A DNA stretch of 18,608 nt from Candidatus Harrisonbacteria bacterium RIFOXYD1_FULL_40_9 (lineage in GTDB: Bacteria > Patescibacteriota > Minisyncoccia > UBA6257 > XYD1-FULL-40-9): NCBI GenBank assembly GCA_001818015.1, contig MHJO01000027.1, positions 18,268 through 36,875 of the forward strand, given 5' to 3'. Numbering within the stretch: the stretch's first letter is position 1; the number at the start of each line of letters is the position of its first letter. Under the pieces are notes generated by a model, which worked only from the letters and a program-made list of their open reading frames with translations, was not told where the DNA came from and did not search any database. Shown piece by piece: positions 1 through 7,362 of the stretch. A program made the position numbers and the translations under genes.

Positions 1-100
1 CACGAAGAGGGTAAATCAAGTACTGATTAATCAGTAAAGAACCCACAAGAAGAGTAGCAAAGATAAAAACACTTAATATTCTTTGAGTAGATGATCTCAT
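1..100 (-). CDS. Probable PilO-like membrane protein, N-terminal 33 codons only
   Basis: An ATG at 100 (minus strand) opens a frame that runs off the left edge of the window. It encodes 33 residues beginning MRSSTQRILSVFIF, with a short basic start and one hydrophobic segment at about residues 9-28. This is the topology of an inner-membrane pilus alignment protein: short cytoplasmic tail, one helix, periplasmic remainder outside the window. The start overlaps the stop of the PilN-like gene as ATGA (98-100 over 97-99), which points to translational coupling. The PilO assignment comes from the pilM-pilN-pilO gene order and topology only, since no diagnostic domain is visible. It could be another single-pass pilus protein. 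Confidence 0.55.
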   Translation of the reverse strand, partial: MRSSTQRILSVFIFATLLVGSLLINQYLIYPLR

Positions 101-639
101 GGCGTGAAAAATGCCTGACTCAATGTCATCCTAATTTTAAATCCTACACCTTTATTGGTAAGCTCCGCATTTTCAAGCATTACTTGATGCACGTCTTTCG
201 CTTCCTCAAGAAGTCCGCCAAGTTCTGCTAAATTTTCATAAGAATCAGTTATTCCCTGAAGCAATAGTTCACGTGATTTTGTGTCTACATTAAGCGAGGT
301 ATAATATGTCCTTTCGTGCGTATGAGTTTCAAATAATTGAAAAAGCTTCGATGCAAAAACATGGTTTTTAAAAATGGACTTCAAATTTGCAAATTGAGAA
401 TAAAAGCGCAAAAGAGCATCTTGCTCTGCTGTATTAACTTTCTTAGAAAGTGTCGTAAGTTCTGCTTTCTTATCGTTAATCTCTTGTGCGAGAATGGGAC
501 GGTATCCAAATAAAAGACCCACATACAAAAGAAGAGTAACTCCGAATATCAAAAAACCAACAATAAGTAACCTAGTAGACCAACCTTTTTCTTTTGTGGT
601 CATATCGTTAGTTCGCGAATTACTCAATTGATTGTTCAC
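97..639 (-). CDS. PilN-like type IV pilus inner-membrane protein
   Basis: The 180-residue product has a polar N-terminal tail (1-22), one transmembrane helix (about 23-45), a likely coiled-coil stretch (about 52-80) and a small alpha/beta domain. This is the layout of PilN, which links cytoplasmic PilM to PilO in the type IV pilus platform. It lies 3 bp after pilM and overlaps the next gene by ATGA, so the three are one operon. The start used is GTG at 639. An in-frame ATG at 603 (residue 13) is an alternative, and neither has a clear Shine-Dalgarno. Canonical PilN proteins carry a cytoplasmic INLLP-type motif that PilM binds; I do not see it here. The call therefore rests on context and topology more than on sequence. 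Confidence 0.62.
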   Translation of the reverse strand: MNNQLSNSRTNDMTTKEKGWSTRLLIVGFLIFGVTLLLYVGLLFGYRPILAQEINDKKAELTTLSKKVNTAEQDALLRFYSQFANLKSIFKNHVFASKLFQLFETHTHERTYYTSLNVDTKSRELLLQGITDSYENLAELGGLLEEAKDVHQVMLENAELTNKGVGFKIRMTLSQAFFTP

Positions 640-642
640 AAT

Positions 643-1746
643 TTATAAAAACTGACGTATTCCTAAACCAATTGCTACAGAAAAATAAGAATTGATTTCT
701 TCAATAATAGGTCCCATTTGCTCATCAAAAAGGAGTCGGCTAAATGGATTTACTTTCACTACTGGTAGACCAAACTGCTCTTCAATATATTTTTCGATAC
801 CTCGAAGCTTTGCTCCACCACCCGTAAGAATAATGCGTTCCAATCGTCGCTTTCCACTTACAGCGAGAGTGTTTCCGTAGCGCGCCTCGTATTCATTCAT
901 AGCCCTACCTATCTCACTTAGTATAGCATCGAGCGACGACATCATTAATGTGGATAACTCGTAGTCTCCTCCAGTTCCAAGAAGTCCATGTCTTCGCTTC
1001 ATTTCTTCTGCACGAGAGATTGTAATATTTAAACCCTGAGCTATTGATTGACTCAAAGAGAAACTCGCAAAATCTGTCTGACTATTAAACCTAAGATATC
1101 CGCCCTCAGTAATCGCAATATTTGTAGAACGAGCTCCAATATCTACAATAAGCGTGGGTACAGCATCTTTTAGTGCAAGGGAACGAATACTCGCAAGACT
1201 TTCGCTCTCAAGAGCCACAAGCTTCAGTCCGACTTTTTTAAAAAGTGACTTATATCGCTCAACGTGCTCATTAGTAACCGCGATAAGAAAAATCTGCTGA
1301 AAACGAATTCCGTTTATTTCACGTTCACCAACCTTAAGCCAATCAAGCGTCACATCAGTAAGCGGCAAAGGAATATATTGACGAGCCTGATATCCCATCG
1401 ATTTTACGGTATCTTCCTGTGACATTAAGGGAAGTTCAAGGATTGTATTAAATACAAGAAAGCTCGGCAAAGAAGCAATGACTTGATGTGAGCGTGGCTT
1501 CATTCGAGAAAGAAGATAATTAAGCAATGCGACAACTTCTTTCTCGTAAAACTTCAAAGAACTTGCCTGAATTACTTCATTAGAACGCTCTAAATACCCA
1601 TAACTTTCAAGCATTCCATAGTTCTTTAACACAGGAAGACCCTTGCCTTTCTCAACCTCAACAAGCTTGATACTTGTAGTGCCAATATCAATTCCAAGAT
1701 AACGATCATTTTTGCCAAATAGTGACGAGAAAAAGCCTAAAGCCAT
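643..1746 (-). CDS. pilM: Type IV pilus assembly protein PilM (actin-like ATPase)
   Basis: The 367-residue product is a cytoplasmic actin/FtsA-like ATPase that couples the pilus motor to the membrane PilN/PilO complex. The actin-fold nucleotide motifs are in order: phosphate 1 at 18-31 (GIDIGTTSIKLVEV), phosphate 2 at 199-212 (LIVDIGARSTNIAI) and an adenosine motif at 306-317 (ILTGGGAKLRGI). The length is normal for the family. The ATG at 1746 has no Shine-Dalgarno. A TATACT at 1760-1755 (minus) places the predicted transcript start about 2 bases before the ATG, so the mRNA is probably almost leaderless. It heads a pilM-pilN-pilO-like operon and is divergent from comF, a DNA-uptake gene. This suggests, by inference, that the pilus serves competence. 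Confidence 0.93.
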   Translation of the reverse strand: MALGFFSSLFGKNDRYLGIDIGTTSIKLVEVEKGKGLPVLKNYGMLESYGYLERSNEVIQASSLKFYEKEVVALLNYLLSRMKPRSHQVIASLPSFLVFNTILELPLMSQEDTVKSMGYQARQYIPLPLTDVTLDWLKVGEREINGIRFQQIFLIAVTNEHVERYKSLFKKVGLKLVALESESLASIRSLALKDAVPTLIVDIGARSTNIAITEGGYLRFNSQTDFASFSLSQSIAQGLNITISRAEEMKRRHGLLGTGGDYELSTLMMSSLDAILSEIGRAMNEYEARYGNTLAVSGKRRLERIILTGGGAKLRGIEKYIEEQFGLPVVKVNPFSRLLFDEQMGPIIEEINSYFSVAIGLGIRQFL

Positions 1747-1750
1747 ATAG

Positions 1751-1762
1751 TATTAGTATAAT
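1751..1762. promoter_or_regulatory. Overlapping divergent -10 boxes between pilM and comF
   Basis: On the plus strand TATAAT lies at 1757-1762, 31 bases before the comF ATG. On the minus strand TATACT lies at 1760-1755, 8 bases before the pilM ATG. The two hexamers share four base pairs. No good -35 is visible at 17 bp on either side, so this is a call from the -10 boxes and position only. Confidence 0.5.
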
Positions 1763-1793
1763 GGATATAATTACATTACTCACTAGGAAAACT

Positions 1794-2519
1794 ATGTATG
1801 TTTTTATTAAAAACCTAATACTCGACATACTCTCCCCTTCATTATGTCTCTTATGTAAAAATTATCCTCCTGATTTAGACAAAGAAATGCATATATGCAC
1901 ATCATGTCTAAAAAATATTCCTTGGAATAGTTGCTTTTTCTGCGTTGTATGCGAAAGAAGACTTCCCGAACTTTCATCAAGGTGTCGTTCGCATTCTCAA
2001 GTAACCCTCTGCTCTGCCGCGCCCTATAACTATGCTCCAATAAAAAATCTTATATGGGAGCTTAAGTTCAGAAACACAAAAGTGGCAGCAAAAACCCTTG
2101 CAAAAATCCTCTTTACCTATACAGAAAGAGTGCTCCTCAAAGAACTACACTCAATCGACTTTATTATTCCTATCCCACTTCACTATAAGCGCGAAAAAGA
2201 AAGGGGATACAATCAAAGCGAGCTTATATCTCGATATTTCATTGATCTATTATCTCTGCAAGTGTTGCAACCGATTTTCGACACCGCTTCACTTACAAGA
2301 GTCAAATACACTGAGCCTCAAACTGAAAAAAATCGTGATGCACGCCTTATTAATCTTCACGATGCATTTGAAGTAAGAAATGGAACTGCCCTACACGATA
2401 AATGTGTTCTTCTTATCGATGACGTATACACATCGGGAGCAACAATGAGAGCTGCGGCGTATACCCTAAAAAAGCATAAAGTAAAGCGAATTATATGCCT
2501 TACTCTCGCACAAGCTTAG
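1794..2519 (+). CDS. comF: ComF family protein (competence-linked phosphoribosyltransferase)
   Basis: The 241-residue product matches the ComF family, required for DNA uptake in several bacteria and built from an N-terminal zinc finger and a phosphoribosyltransferase fold. CxxC pairs at C18/C21 and C35/C38 form the finger, with further cysteines at 47, 50 and 53. The family motif PIPLHYKREKERGYNQSEL spans about 126-144, and the PRPP loop VLLIDDVYTSGAT spans 205-217. I start it at 1794 because a Shine-Dalgarno (AGGA at 1785-1788) sits 5 bases upstream and the protein then begins as ComF usually does. Upstream ATGs (1722, 1761) would overlap pilM or the TATAAT box at 1757-1762. The stop abuts the kelch gene stop with no spacer. 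Confidence 0.88.
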   Translation: MYVFIKNLILDILSPSLCLLCKNYPPDLDKEMHICTSCLKNIPWNSCFFCVVCERRLPELSSRCRSHSQVTLCSAAPYNYAPIKNLIWELKFRNTKVAAKTLAKILFTYTERVLLKELHSIDFIIPIPLHYKREKERGYNQSELISRYFIDLLSLQVLQPIFDTASLTRVKYTEPQTEKNRDARLINLHDAFEVRNGTALHDKCVLLIDDVYTSGATMRAAAYTLKKHKVKRIICLTLAQA

Positions 2520-4112
2520 TTAAAAATTATTGTACAAATAAATTTTCTGGTCATTAGTCCATACATCGAGACGCGGCGTATACCAGAACCACCCACCGAT
2601 AACCCATATTTTACCATTAAAAATCGGCGAAGTGTGGTTTGTTCTCTTGCTCCATTCTGCGTTTTCGACTGCCATTGTCCATAAAAATCCATCAGATGAA
2701 TACCAGACATCGTTCGTGCCCTGAGAACCAATCGCCGGATACCCTCCCATAATCCATATTTTATTATCGTATACAACAGCAGTATGATCTTCTCTTCCTA
2801 CCCATGGAGCCGAAGCTGTTGCTCTTGTCCATATTGCGCCATCAGATGAATACCAGACATCATTTTTAAACTGCCCTCCAAGAAGCCACATTTTATTATT
2901 AAAGACAACTACGGCATGGCCTCCCCGCTCCGACCACGAAGCTCTGCTCGTAGAACGTGTCCATATCACACCGTTTAAGGAATACCAGACATCATTTTTA
3001 TAGTTTGTGTCCCATCCTTTTGGACATTCACATCCACCGATTACCCACATTCTATTATTGAAAACAACCGATGCGTGGTCAGCACGCGCTGTCCAACGCG
3101 GAGCCCCGGTTGCAAGCGTCCACAAAGAACCATTTACCGAATACCATATGTCCCTCATGGGAGTACTTGAAATTCCACCCATTACCCACATTCGATTATT
3201 AAACACGAGAGATGTATGAGCATAACGTCCTTGCCATGGTCCCGACACAGAACGAGTCCATACTACCCCATCAGTTGAATACCACACATCATTAGTAAAT
3301 CCTCCTTGACCAAGCCCCATTCCGCCAATCACCCACATCCGATTATCATGAACTACCGAAGTATGTTCCACGCGGAATCCGAACCATGTGACAGGCGCAA
3401 CAAGAGCCCACATAACAGTACTTGTGCGAGTAAATGCAAGCCCACGATACGAGTAGCCTCCACTAAGCAATGCTGTATCGTTACTACTTGTGCTCAATAT
3501 TGAATTTCTCCCACTTGACCATACATTGCCGTCAGGGAACCGGAACCCTCCCACTCTATTATCAATAACTCCCCCCACGGTAAGTGCGTCAACAATGCCG
3601 GAAGATATTCCGATACCGATATTGTTCGAATTTAAATTCCATATATTTCCTCCATCGCTACTCCAAAATACATCAGCAGGACGACTTATAATATCGGTCC
3701 ACGAACCATTTTCGTATGCCTTAAAATTATTGGAAGTCGCATTATAATATATGCCTCCATTGTTCACAGAAGAAGGATTTGAAGCAAAAACACCTACTTG
3801 AATAGGATTCCCCTGAACACGGGTGTTGCCCTCTACGTCAATTGATAATACCACAGCTCCTGAAGCGACAACTTTAAGAAGACCGCCGAACGAACTCGTA
3901 CCTACCGCAATACGGTTTCCGATAACTACATCATTCCCAAAATAAAGATCTTTCCATCCCGGTGTAGGATAGAAACCGATATTAAACACGCCATCAGAAT
4001 TAGGAATGAGATCGTAATCAAAAGAAGCGGCATACGCAGTGAGCAAAGAAAAAACCATGCCCACGCATGCAAAAGCGCATAATAAAGATATTTTCCAATA
4101 CAAAACCTTCAT
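2520..4112 (-). CDS. Secreted kelch-repeat beta-propeller surface protein
   Basis: The 530-residue product has a Sec signal peptide (basic start, hydrophobic 8-26, likely cleavage after about A28/A29) and is presumably extracellular. Residues 30-140 resemble the beta-rich, Gly/Asn-rich stems of fibre-like proteins, with a GGIYYN...F.AYENGSW segment at 119-138. Residues 248-530 hold six kelch repeats starting near 248, 297, 346, 398, 440 and 490. Each has an H(T/A)(S/A)VV.(D/N)N..W..GG strand pair followed by DVWYS.(D/N)G..WT. The last repeat lacks its WT strand, while residues 229-243 (STVMWALVAPVTWFG) look like that missing strand, so a six-bladed propeller closed by the N-terminal strand is likely. 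A Shine-Dalgarno (AAGGAAGG, 4113-4120) precedes the ATG. It lies 51 bp after leuS with no clear terminator between them. Function is not known; adhesion or glycan binding is a guess. Confidence 0.82.
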   Translation of the reverse strand: MKVLYWKISLLCAFACVGMVFSLLTAYAASFDYDLIPNSDGVFNIGFYPTPGWKDLYFGNDVVIGNRIAVGTSSFGGLLKVVASGAVVLSIDVEGNTRVQGNPIQVGVFASNPSSVNNGGIYYNATSNNFKAYENGSWTDIISRPADVFWSSDGGNIWNLNSNNIGIGISSGIVDALTVGGVIDNRVGGFRFPDGNVWSSGRNSILSTSSNDTALLSGGYSYRGLAFTRTSTVMWALVAPVTWFGFRVEHTSVVHDNRMWVIGGMGLGQGGFTNDVWYSTDGVVWTRSVSGPWQGRYAHTSLVFNNRMWVMGGISSTPMRDIWYSVNGSLWTLATGAPRWTARADHASVVFNNRMWVIGGCECPKGWDTNYKNDVWYSLNGVIWTRSTSRASWSERGGHAVVVFNNKMWLLGGQFKNDVWYSSDGAIWTRATASAPWVGREDHTAVVYDNKIWIMGGYPAIGSQGTNDVWYSSDGFLWTMAVENAEWSKRTNHTSPIFNGKIWVIGGWFWYTPRLDVWTNDQKIYLYNNF

Positions 4113-4163
4113 CCTTCCTTAAGTATACAATACCTGCCTCTGCCTTATCTTGGGGATAGAGAG

Positions 4164-6584
4164 TTATCCAGAAACAACGAAATTCAAAAGTCGATCCCTT
4201 ACAAAGACAATATTCCGCATCTTTCTGTCCTTCAATAATGCTTGTATTTTAGAATTTTGCTTGAGAAGAGAAAGTACTTTATCTTTTTCTATGCCCCGCT
4301 CCACAGATATCACATCCCTCACTTTCCCATTCACCTGTACCACAAAAGAAATTGTTTTTGACTGTTTGTATCGCACATCCGCCTCCGGCCAATTATTTTT
4401 TCCATGAACACTCATTGTATTTTTGAGCACATTCCTCCACAATTCCTCAGCAATATGCGGAGCAAAAGGAGCAATCAAACGCACAAAAAGTGCCCTGCTT
4501 TCATCTGACGCCTCTTCCTTTTCAAATACCGCCCACAACTCCATAAGAGATGATATTGCCGTGTTGTATCGCAAATATTCAATGTCGTGCGTTACCTTTT
4601 CTATAGTAGAATGCAATACCTGAAGAAGCTTCATTGAATCATTTTCCTTCCTAGAATCACGAGAGAAACCTCTCCATATTTTTTCAAGAAATCGCACGAT
4701 TCCCACGATTCCCCTATCTATAAAGTCGCCACCCTGCTCAAAAGGTCCCAAAAACATGAGATACATCCGAAGCACATCAGAACCGAATCTCTCAATATAC
4801 TCATCGGGATTTACTACATTTCCTTTTGATTTTGACATTTTTGTACCTTCTTTAATCAAAAGTCCGTGTGCTCTAAATTTCAAGAAAGGCTCCTCAAAAG
4901 GAAGAAATCCCCAATCATGAAGTGCCATGGTTACAAAACGTGTGTAGAGAAGATGCAATACTGAATGTTCCACCCCTCCAATATACATAGATACAGGGAG
5001 CCATTTATTCACTATGCGAGATTCGAATGGCTTCTTGTTATTTTCTGAATCTAGATATCGCAAGAAATACCATGCCGAATCAAGAAATGTATCTAATACA
5101 TCAGTTTCACGCCGGGCATCACTACCACACTCCGGACACTGAGTTTTGTAAAATGAAGGCACCGAAGCAAGAGGAGACTCATTTGTCCCAGTTGGCCTTA
5201 CGTTTTTTACTTTTGGCAACAGCACAGGAAGTTCACTTTCAGGAACTGGATGCCATCCGGCATTCTCGCTCTTATCATGCTTCGCGCATTCCGAGCAATA
5301 TATCATCGGAATAGGAGGACCCCAGTAACGCTGACGACTTATAAGCCAATCACGAAGTTTATAACGCGTAACGGTTTCCCCTTTTACATGTTTCGCAATT
5401 TCATCTCTTGCCTGCACCACATCCATTCCCGTAAATTCTCCTGAATTAATAAGCTTGCCCACGCCCTCATAAGGAAGATCACTCTCCTTGCAATCAATAA
5501 CTTGAACGACAGGGAGTTTATGAATACGTGCGAATTCAAAATCTCTCTCGTCATGTGCGGGAACCGCCATCACTGCACCCGTTCCATAAGTCCCGAGTAC
5601 ATAATCTGCAATCAAAAGAGGGATTGCTTTCTTTGTAGCTGGATTTATAACAAAAACATCATCGAGCAGTATTCCTGTTTTCTCTTTTTGAAAGGAAATT
5701 CGTTCTGTATCGGATTTATTTCTTGATCCTTCTATATACTCCTCTACTGCCTTTCTATTGCGAAGATCGCCTAATAATAGACTAACAAGAGGAGATTCTG
5801 GTGCGAGCACTACGTATGTGGCTCCAAAAATCGTCTCGGGGCGAGTTGTGAAAACAGTAATGTAATTTTTCGAATCTTTTACCGCAAATTTAATTTCTAC
5901 TCCATGAGATTCCCCAATCCAATTACGCTGAGCAATTTTTACACGCTCTGACCAATCAAGGGTATCAAGGTTTTTAAGAAGCCGATCGGCATATCGAGTA
6001 ATTCTAAAAAACCACTGCTCTAGATCTTTTTTAATCACAAAAGTGTCGCATCTTTCACACTTGCCCCCAATAATCTGCTCATCCGCAAGCACAGTAAGGC
6101 ACTTTGGGCACCAATTCACTGAAGCCTTTTTACGATATGCAAGCCCATGCTTAAACATTTGCACGAAAAGCCACTGAGTCCATTTGTAATAAGAAGGATC
6201 ATATGTTTCAAGTCTATGATTCCACGCAAAACCATTCCCGATCATATCAAGCTGAGAATAGAAATTTTTCTCGGTTTTTTTTGCAAGCATCGCAGGATGT
6301 ATATTAATTTTAAGGGCATAATTTTCGGAATGAATTCCGAAGCCATCGAGTCCGATAGGCTCGAATACATCGTGTCCCTTCATACGTTTAAAACGCCCAT
6401 AAATATCTGAACCAGTAAATGCATACATATTTCCTACATGAAGTCCCTCTGCTGAAGGATAAGGGAACATCATGAGATTATAAAAAGGCGAAGAAGGATT
6501 GGATGGATCGGGCTCGTATATACCCTCCTCCTTCCATTTCTTGCGCCATCTTTTTTCTATTTTCTTAAAATCATATAGGGCCAT
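4164..6584 (-). CDS. leuS: Leucyl-tRNA synthetase
   Basis: The 806-residue class Ia enzyme charges tRNA-Leu with leucine. The HIGH-type motif is at 49-52 as HVGN, where the usual form is HxGH, and KMSKS is at 582-586. Zinc-binding pairs are CPKC (159-162) with CERC (176-179), and CSEC (430-433) with CPEC (483-486). The CP1 editing domain (about 225-405) keeps the TTRPE motif (246-250), the discriminator Thr at T256 and the catalytic Asp in AHDERD (343-348), so proofreading should be intact. RDWLISRQRYWG at 411-422 and the C-terminal anticodon-binding and tail regions are present, giving near-full length for a bacterial LeuRS. It has its own promoter (6598-6627) and no Shine-Dalgarno. A tRNA-Leu gene also lies in this window at 17909-17994. 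Confidence 0.97.
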   Translation of the reverse strand: MALYDFKKIEKRWRKKWKEEGIYEPDPSNPSSPFYNLMMFPYPSAEGLHVGNMYAFTGSDIYGRFKRMKGHDVFEPIGLDGFGIHSENYALKINIHPAMLAKKTEKNFYSQLDMIGNGFAWNHRLETYDPSYYKWTQWLFVQMFKHGLAYRKKASVNWCPKCLTVLADEQIIGGKCERCDTFVIKKDLEQWFFRITRYADRLLKNLDTLDWSERVKIAQRNWIGESHGVEIKFAVKDSKNYITVFTTRPETIFGATYVVLAPESPLVSLLLGDLRNRKAVEEYIEGSRNKSDTERISFQKEKTGILLDDVFVINPATKKAIPLLIADYVLGTYGTGAVMAVPAHDERDFEFARIHKLPVVQVIDCKESDLPYEGVGKLINSGEFTGMDVVQARDEIAKHVKGETVTRYKLRDWLISRQRYWGPPIPMIYCSECAKHDKSENAGWHPVPESELPVLLPKVKNVRPTGTNESPLASVPSFYKTQCPECGSDARRETDVLDTFLDSAWYFLRYLDSENNKKPFESRIVNKWLPVSMYIGGVEHSVLHLLYTRFVTMALHDWGFLPFEEPFLKFRAHGLLIKEGTKMSKSKGNVVNPDEYIERFGSDVLRMYLMFLGPFEQGGDFIDRGIVGIVRFLEKIWRGFSRDSRKENDSMKLLQVLHSTIEKVTHDIEYLRYNTAISSLMELWAVFEKEEASDESRALFVRLIAPFAPHIAEELWRNVLKNTMSVHGKNNWPEADVRYKQSKTISFVVQVNGKVRDVISVERGIEKDKVLSLLKQNSKIQALLKDRKMRNIVFVRDRLLNFVVSG

Positions 6585-6597
6585 ATTTCAAATAAGA

Positions 6598-6627
6598 AGT
6601 ATAGTACGTTCCTTGTTGTTTTTCCAA
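6598..6627 (-). promoter_or_regulatory. Sigma70-type promoter of leuS
   Basis: On the minus strand TTGGAA (6627-6622), an 18-bp spacer and TATACT (6603-6598) precede the leuS ATG at 6584. The predicted start near 6591 leaves a leader of about 7 bases without a Shine-Dalgarno. The upstream terminator at 6639-6664 isolates this unit. Confidence 0.6.
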
Positions 6628-6638
6628 TATTAAAAAAG

Positions 6639-6664
6639 AAGTCTCCCGACACATCGGGAGACTT
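6639..6664 (-). terminator. Intrinsic terminator after the unknown 185-aa gene
   Basis: A perfect 11-bp stem (6639-6649 with 6654-6664), loop of four, core TCCCGA/TCGGGA. On the minus strand it is followed by CTTTTTTA, a good U-tract. It sits 10 bases past the stop of the 6674-7231 gene and upstream of the leuS promoter. Confidence 0.88.
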
Positions 6665-6673
6665 TTAAAACCT

Positions 6674-7231
6674 CTAATAGCCCCGCATTGCTTTCATGAC
6701 ACAAGGAATGATAGCGCTCAAAAGTTCAATTTGCTCGTTACGCGACGTTTCTCTAACGGACTTAAGAAGATTTTCTTCTAATACATGAGTACCCGCACGA
6801 CGAGCCAATTGTTGATCAATTGCCTCAAGAAGATTCAATGTATTAAATGATGTACTTATGGATGAAATTGCAAATCCCCTATTTCCCGTAATTACGATAA
6901 GCACAGGACCCCTATCGTTTCTTTTCTCTACATACATCTTCCAGTCTTCGAGCGACGCAGTGAGTAATGAAGGCATAAACAATGTCCACGTAAGCAGATT
7001 ATTGCGAGTAAGCTCCACAAGGAAAAAAATCAACTCACACTGAAGTCCTTTATTTTCATAAAACAACATCTTCGAAGCGCTTTCGAGTTTTATGAAACCC
7101 TCCTCGTTCCTCTTTGATGCCACTACAATTCCCGCAAGTAACGACTGAGCTATCCCTATATGGCTGCAGTTTTGATTGTCAACAAGAATATAAAGCCGAC
7201 TGCCCACGAGCGCAAGATCATGACGCCACAC
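6674..7231 (-). CDS. Hypothetical protein of unknown family
   Basis: I do not recognise this 185-residue protein. It has no signal peptide or clear transmembrane helix. Predicted character is alpha/beta: a hydrophobic strand at about 12-17 (RLYILV), a helix at 26-38, a strand followed by a glycine turn at 109-118 (VLIVITGNRG), and a helical, charged C-terminus. The only standard start is GTG at 7231, without a Shine-Dalgarno. The frame stays open for 15 codons further upstream to a TAA at 7279-7277 and has no ATG there. A different frame offers ATG at 7314 and reaches this one if a single A is added to the A6 run at 7278-7273, so the true N-terminus may be longer. It lies 131 bp after tatD and is followed by a strong terminator. 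Confidence 0.6.
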   Translation of the reverse strand: MWRHDLALVGSRLYILVDNQNCSHIGIAQSLLAGIVVASKRNEEGFIKLESASKMLFYENKGLQCELIFFLVELTRNNLLTWTLFMPSLLTASLEDWKMYVEKRNDRGPVLIVITGNRGFAISSISTSFNTLNLLEAIDQQLARRAGTHVLEENLLKSVRETSRNEQIELLSAIIPCVMKAMRGY

Positions 7232-7362
7232 TATTCTTTGTGCTATGGTAGAGTTTATAATGCTACGGATGATTTTTTACTGAAGTTTAGGATTTTCTTC
7301 CAATCACATTCCATTTATATTCATGATTTCCTCATCATCCACTCTTAATAAATTAAAGGAAA
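7232..7362. other. Gap between tatD and the unknown gene
   Basis: No RNA gene or terminator is visible in these 131 bp. On the minus strand there is a possible -10, TATAAA (7259-7254), without a good -35. A short ATG frame begins at 7314 and ends after 19 codons unless shifted into the 6674-7231 gene. Confidence 0.4.

Noticed and set aside
2527..2541. Possible terminator hairpin at the comF/kelch junction
   Set aside because: The five-pair stem is all A-T and lies within the kelch coding end, so it is too weak to support.
2660..3320. Repeated DNA with CATCAGATGAATACCAGACATC-like units, first seen as a direct repeat array
   Set aside because: Unit spacing and frame follow the kelch repeats of the protein, and the units diverge as coding repeats do; there are no CRISPR-like spacers or constant repeats.
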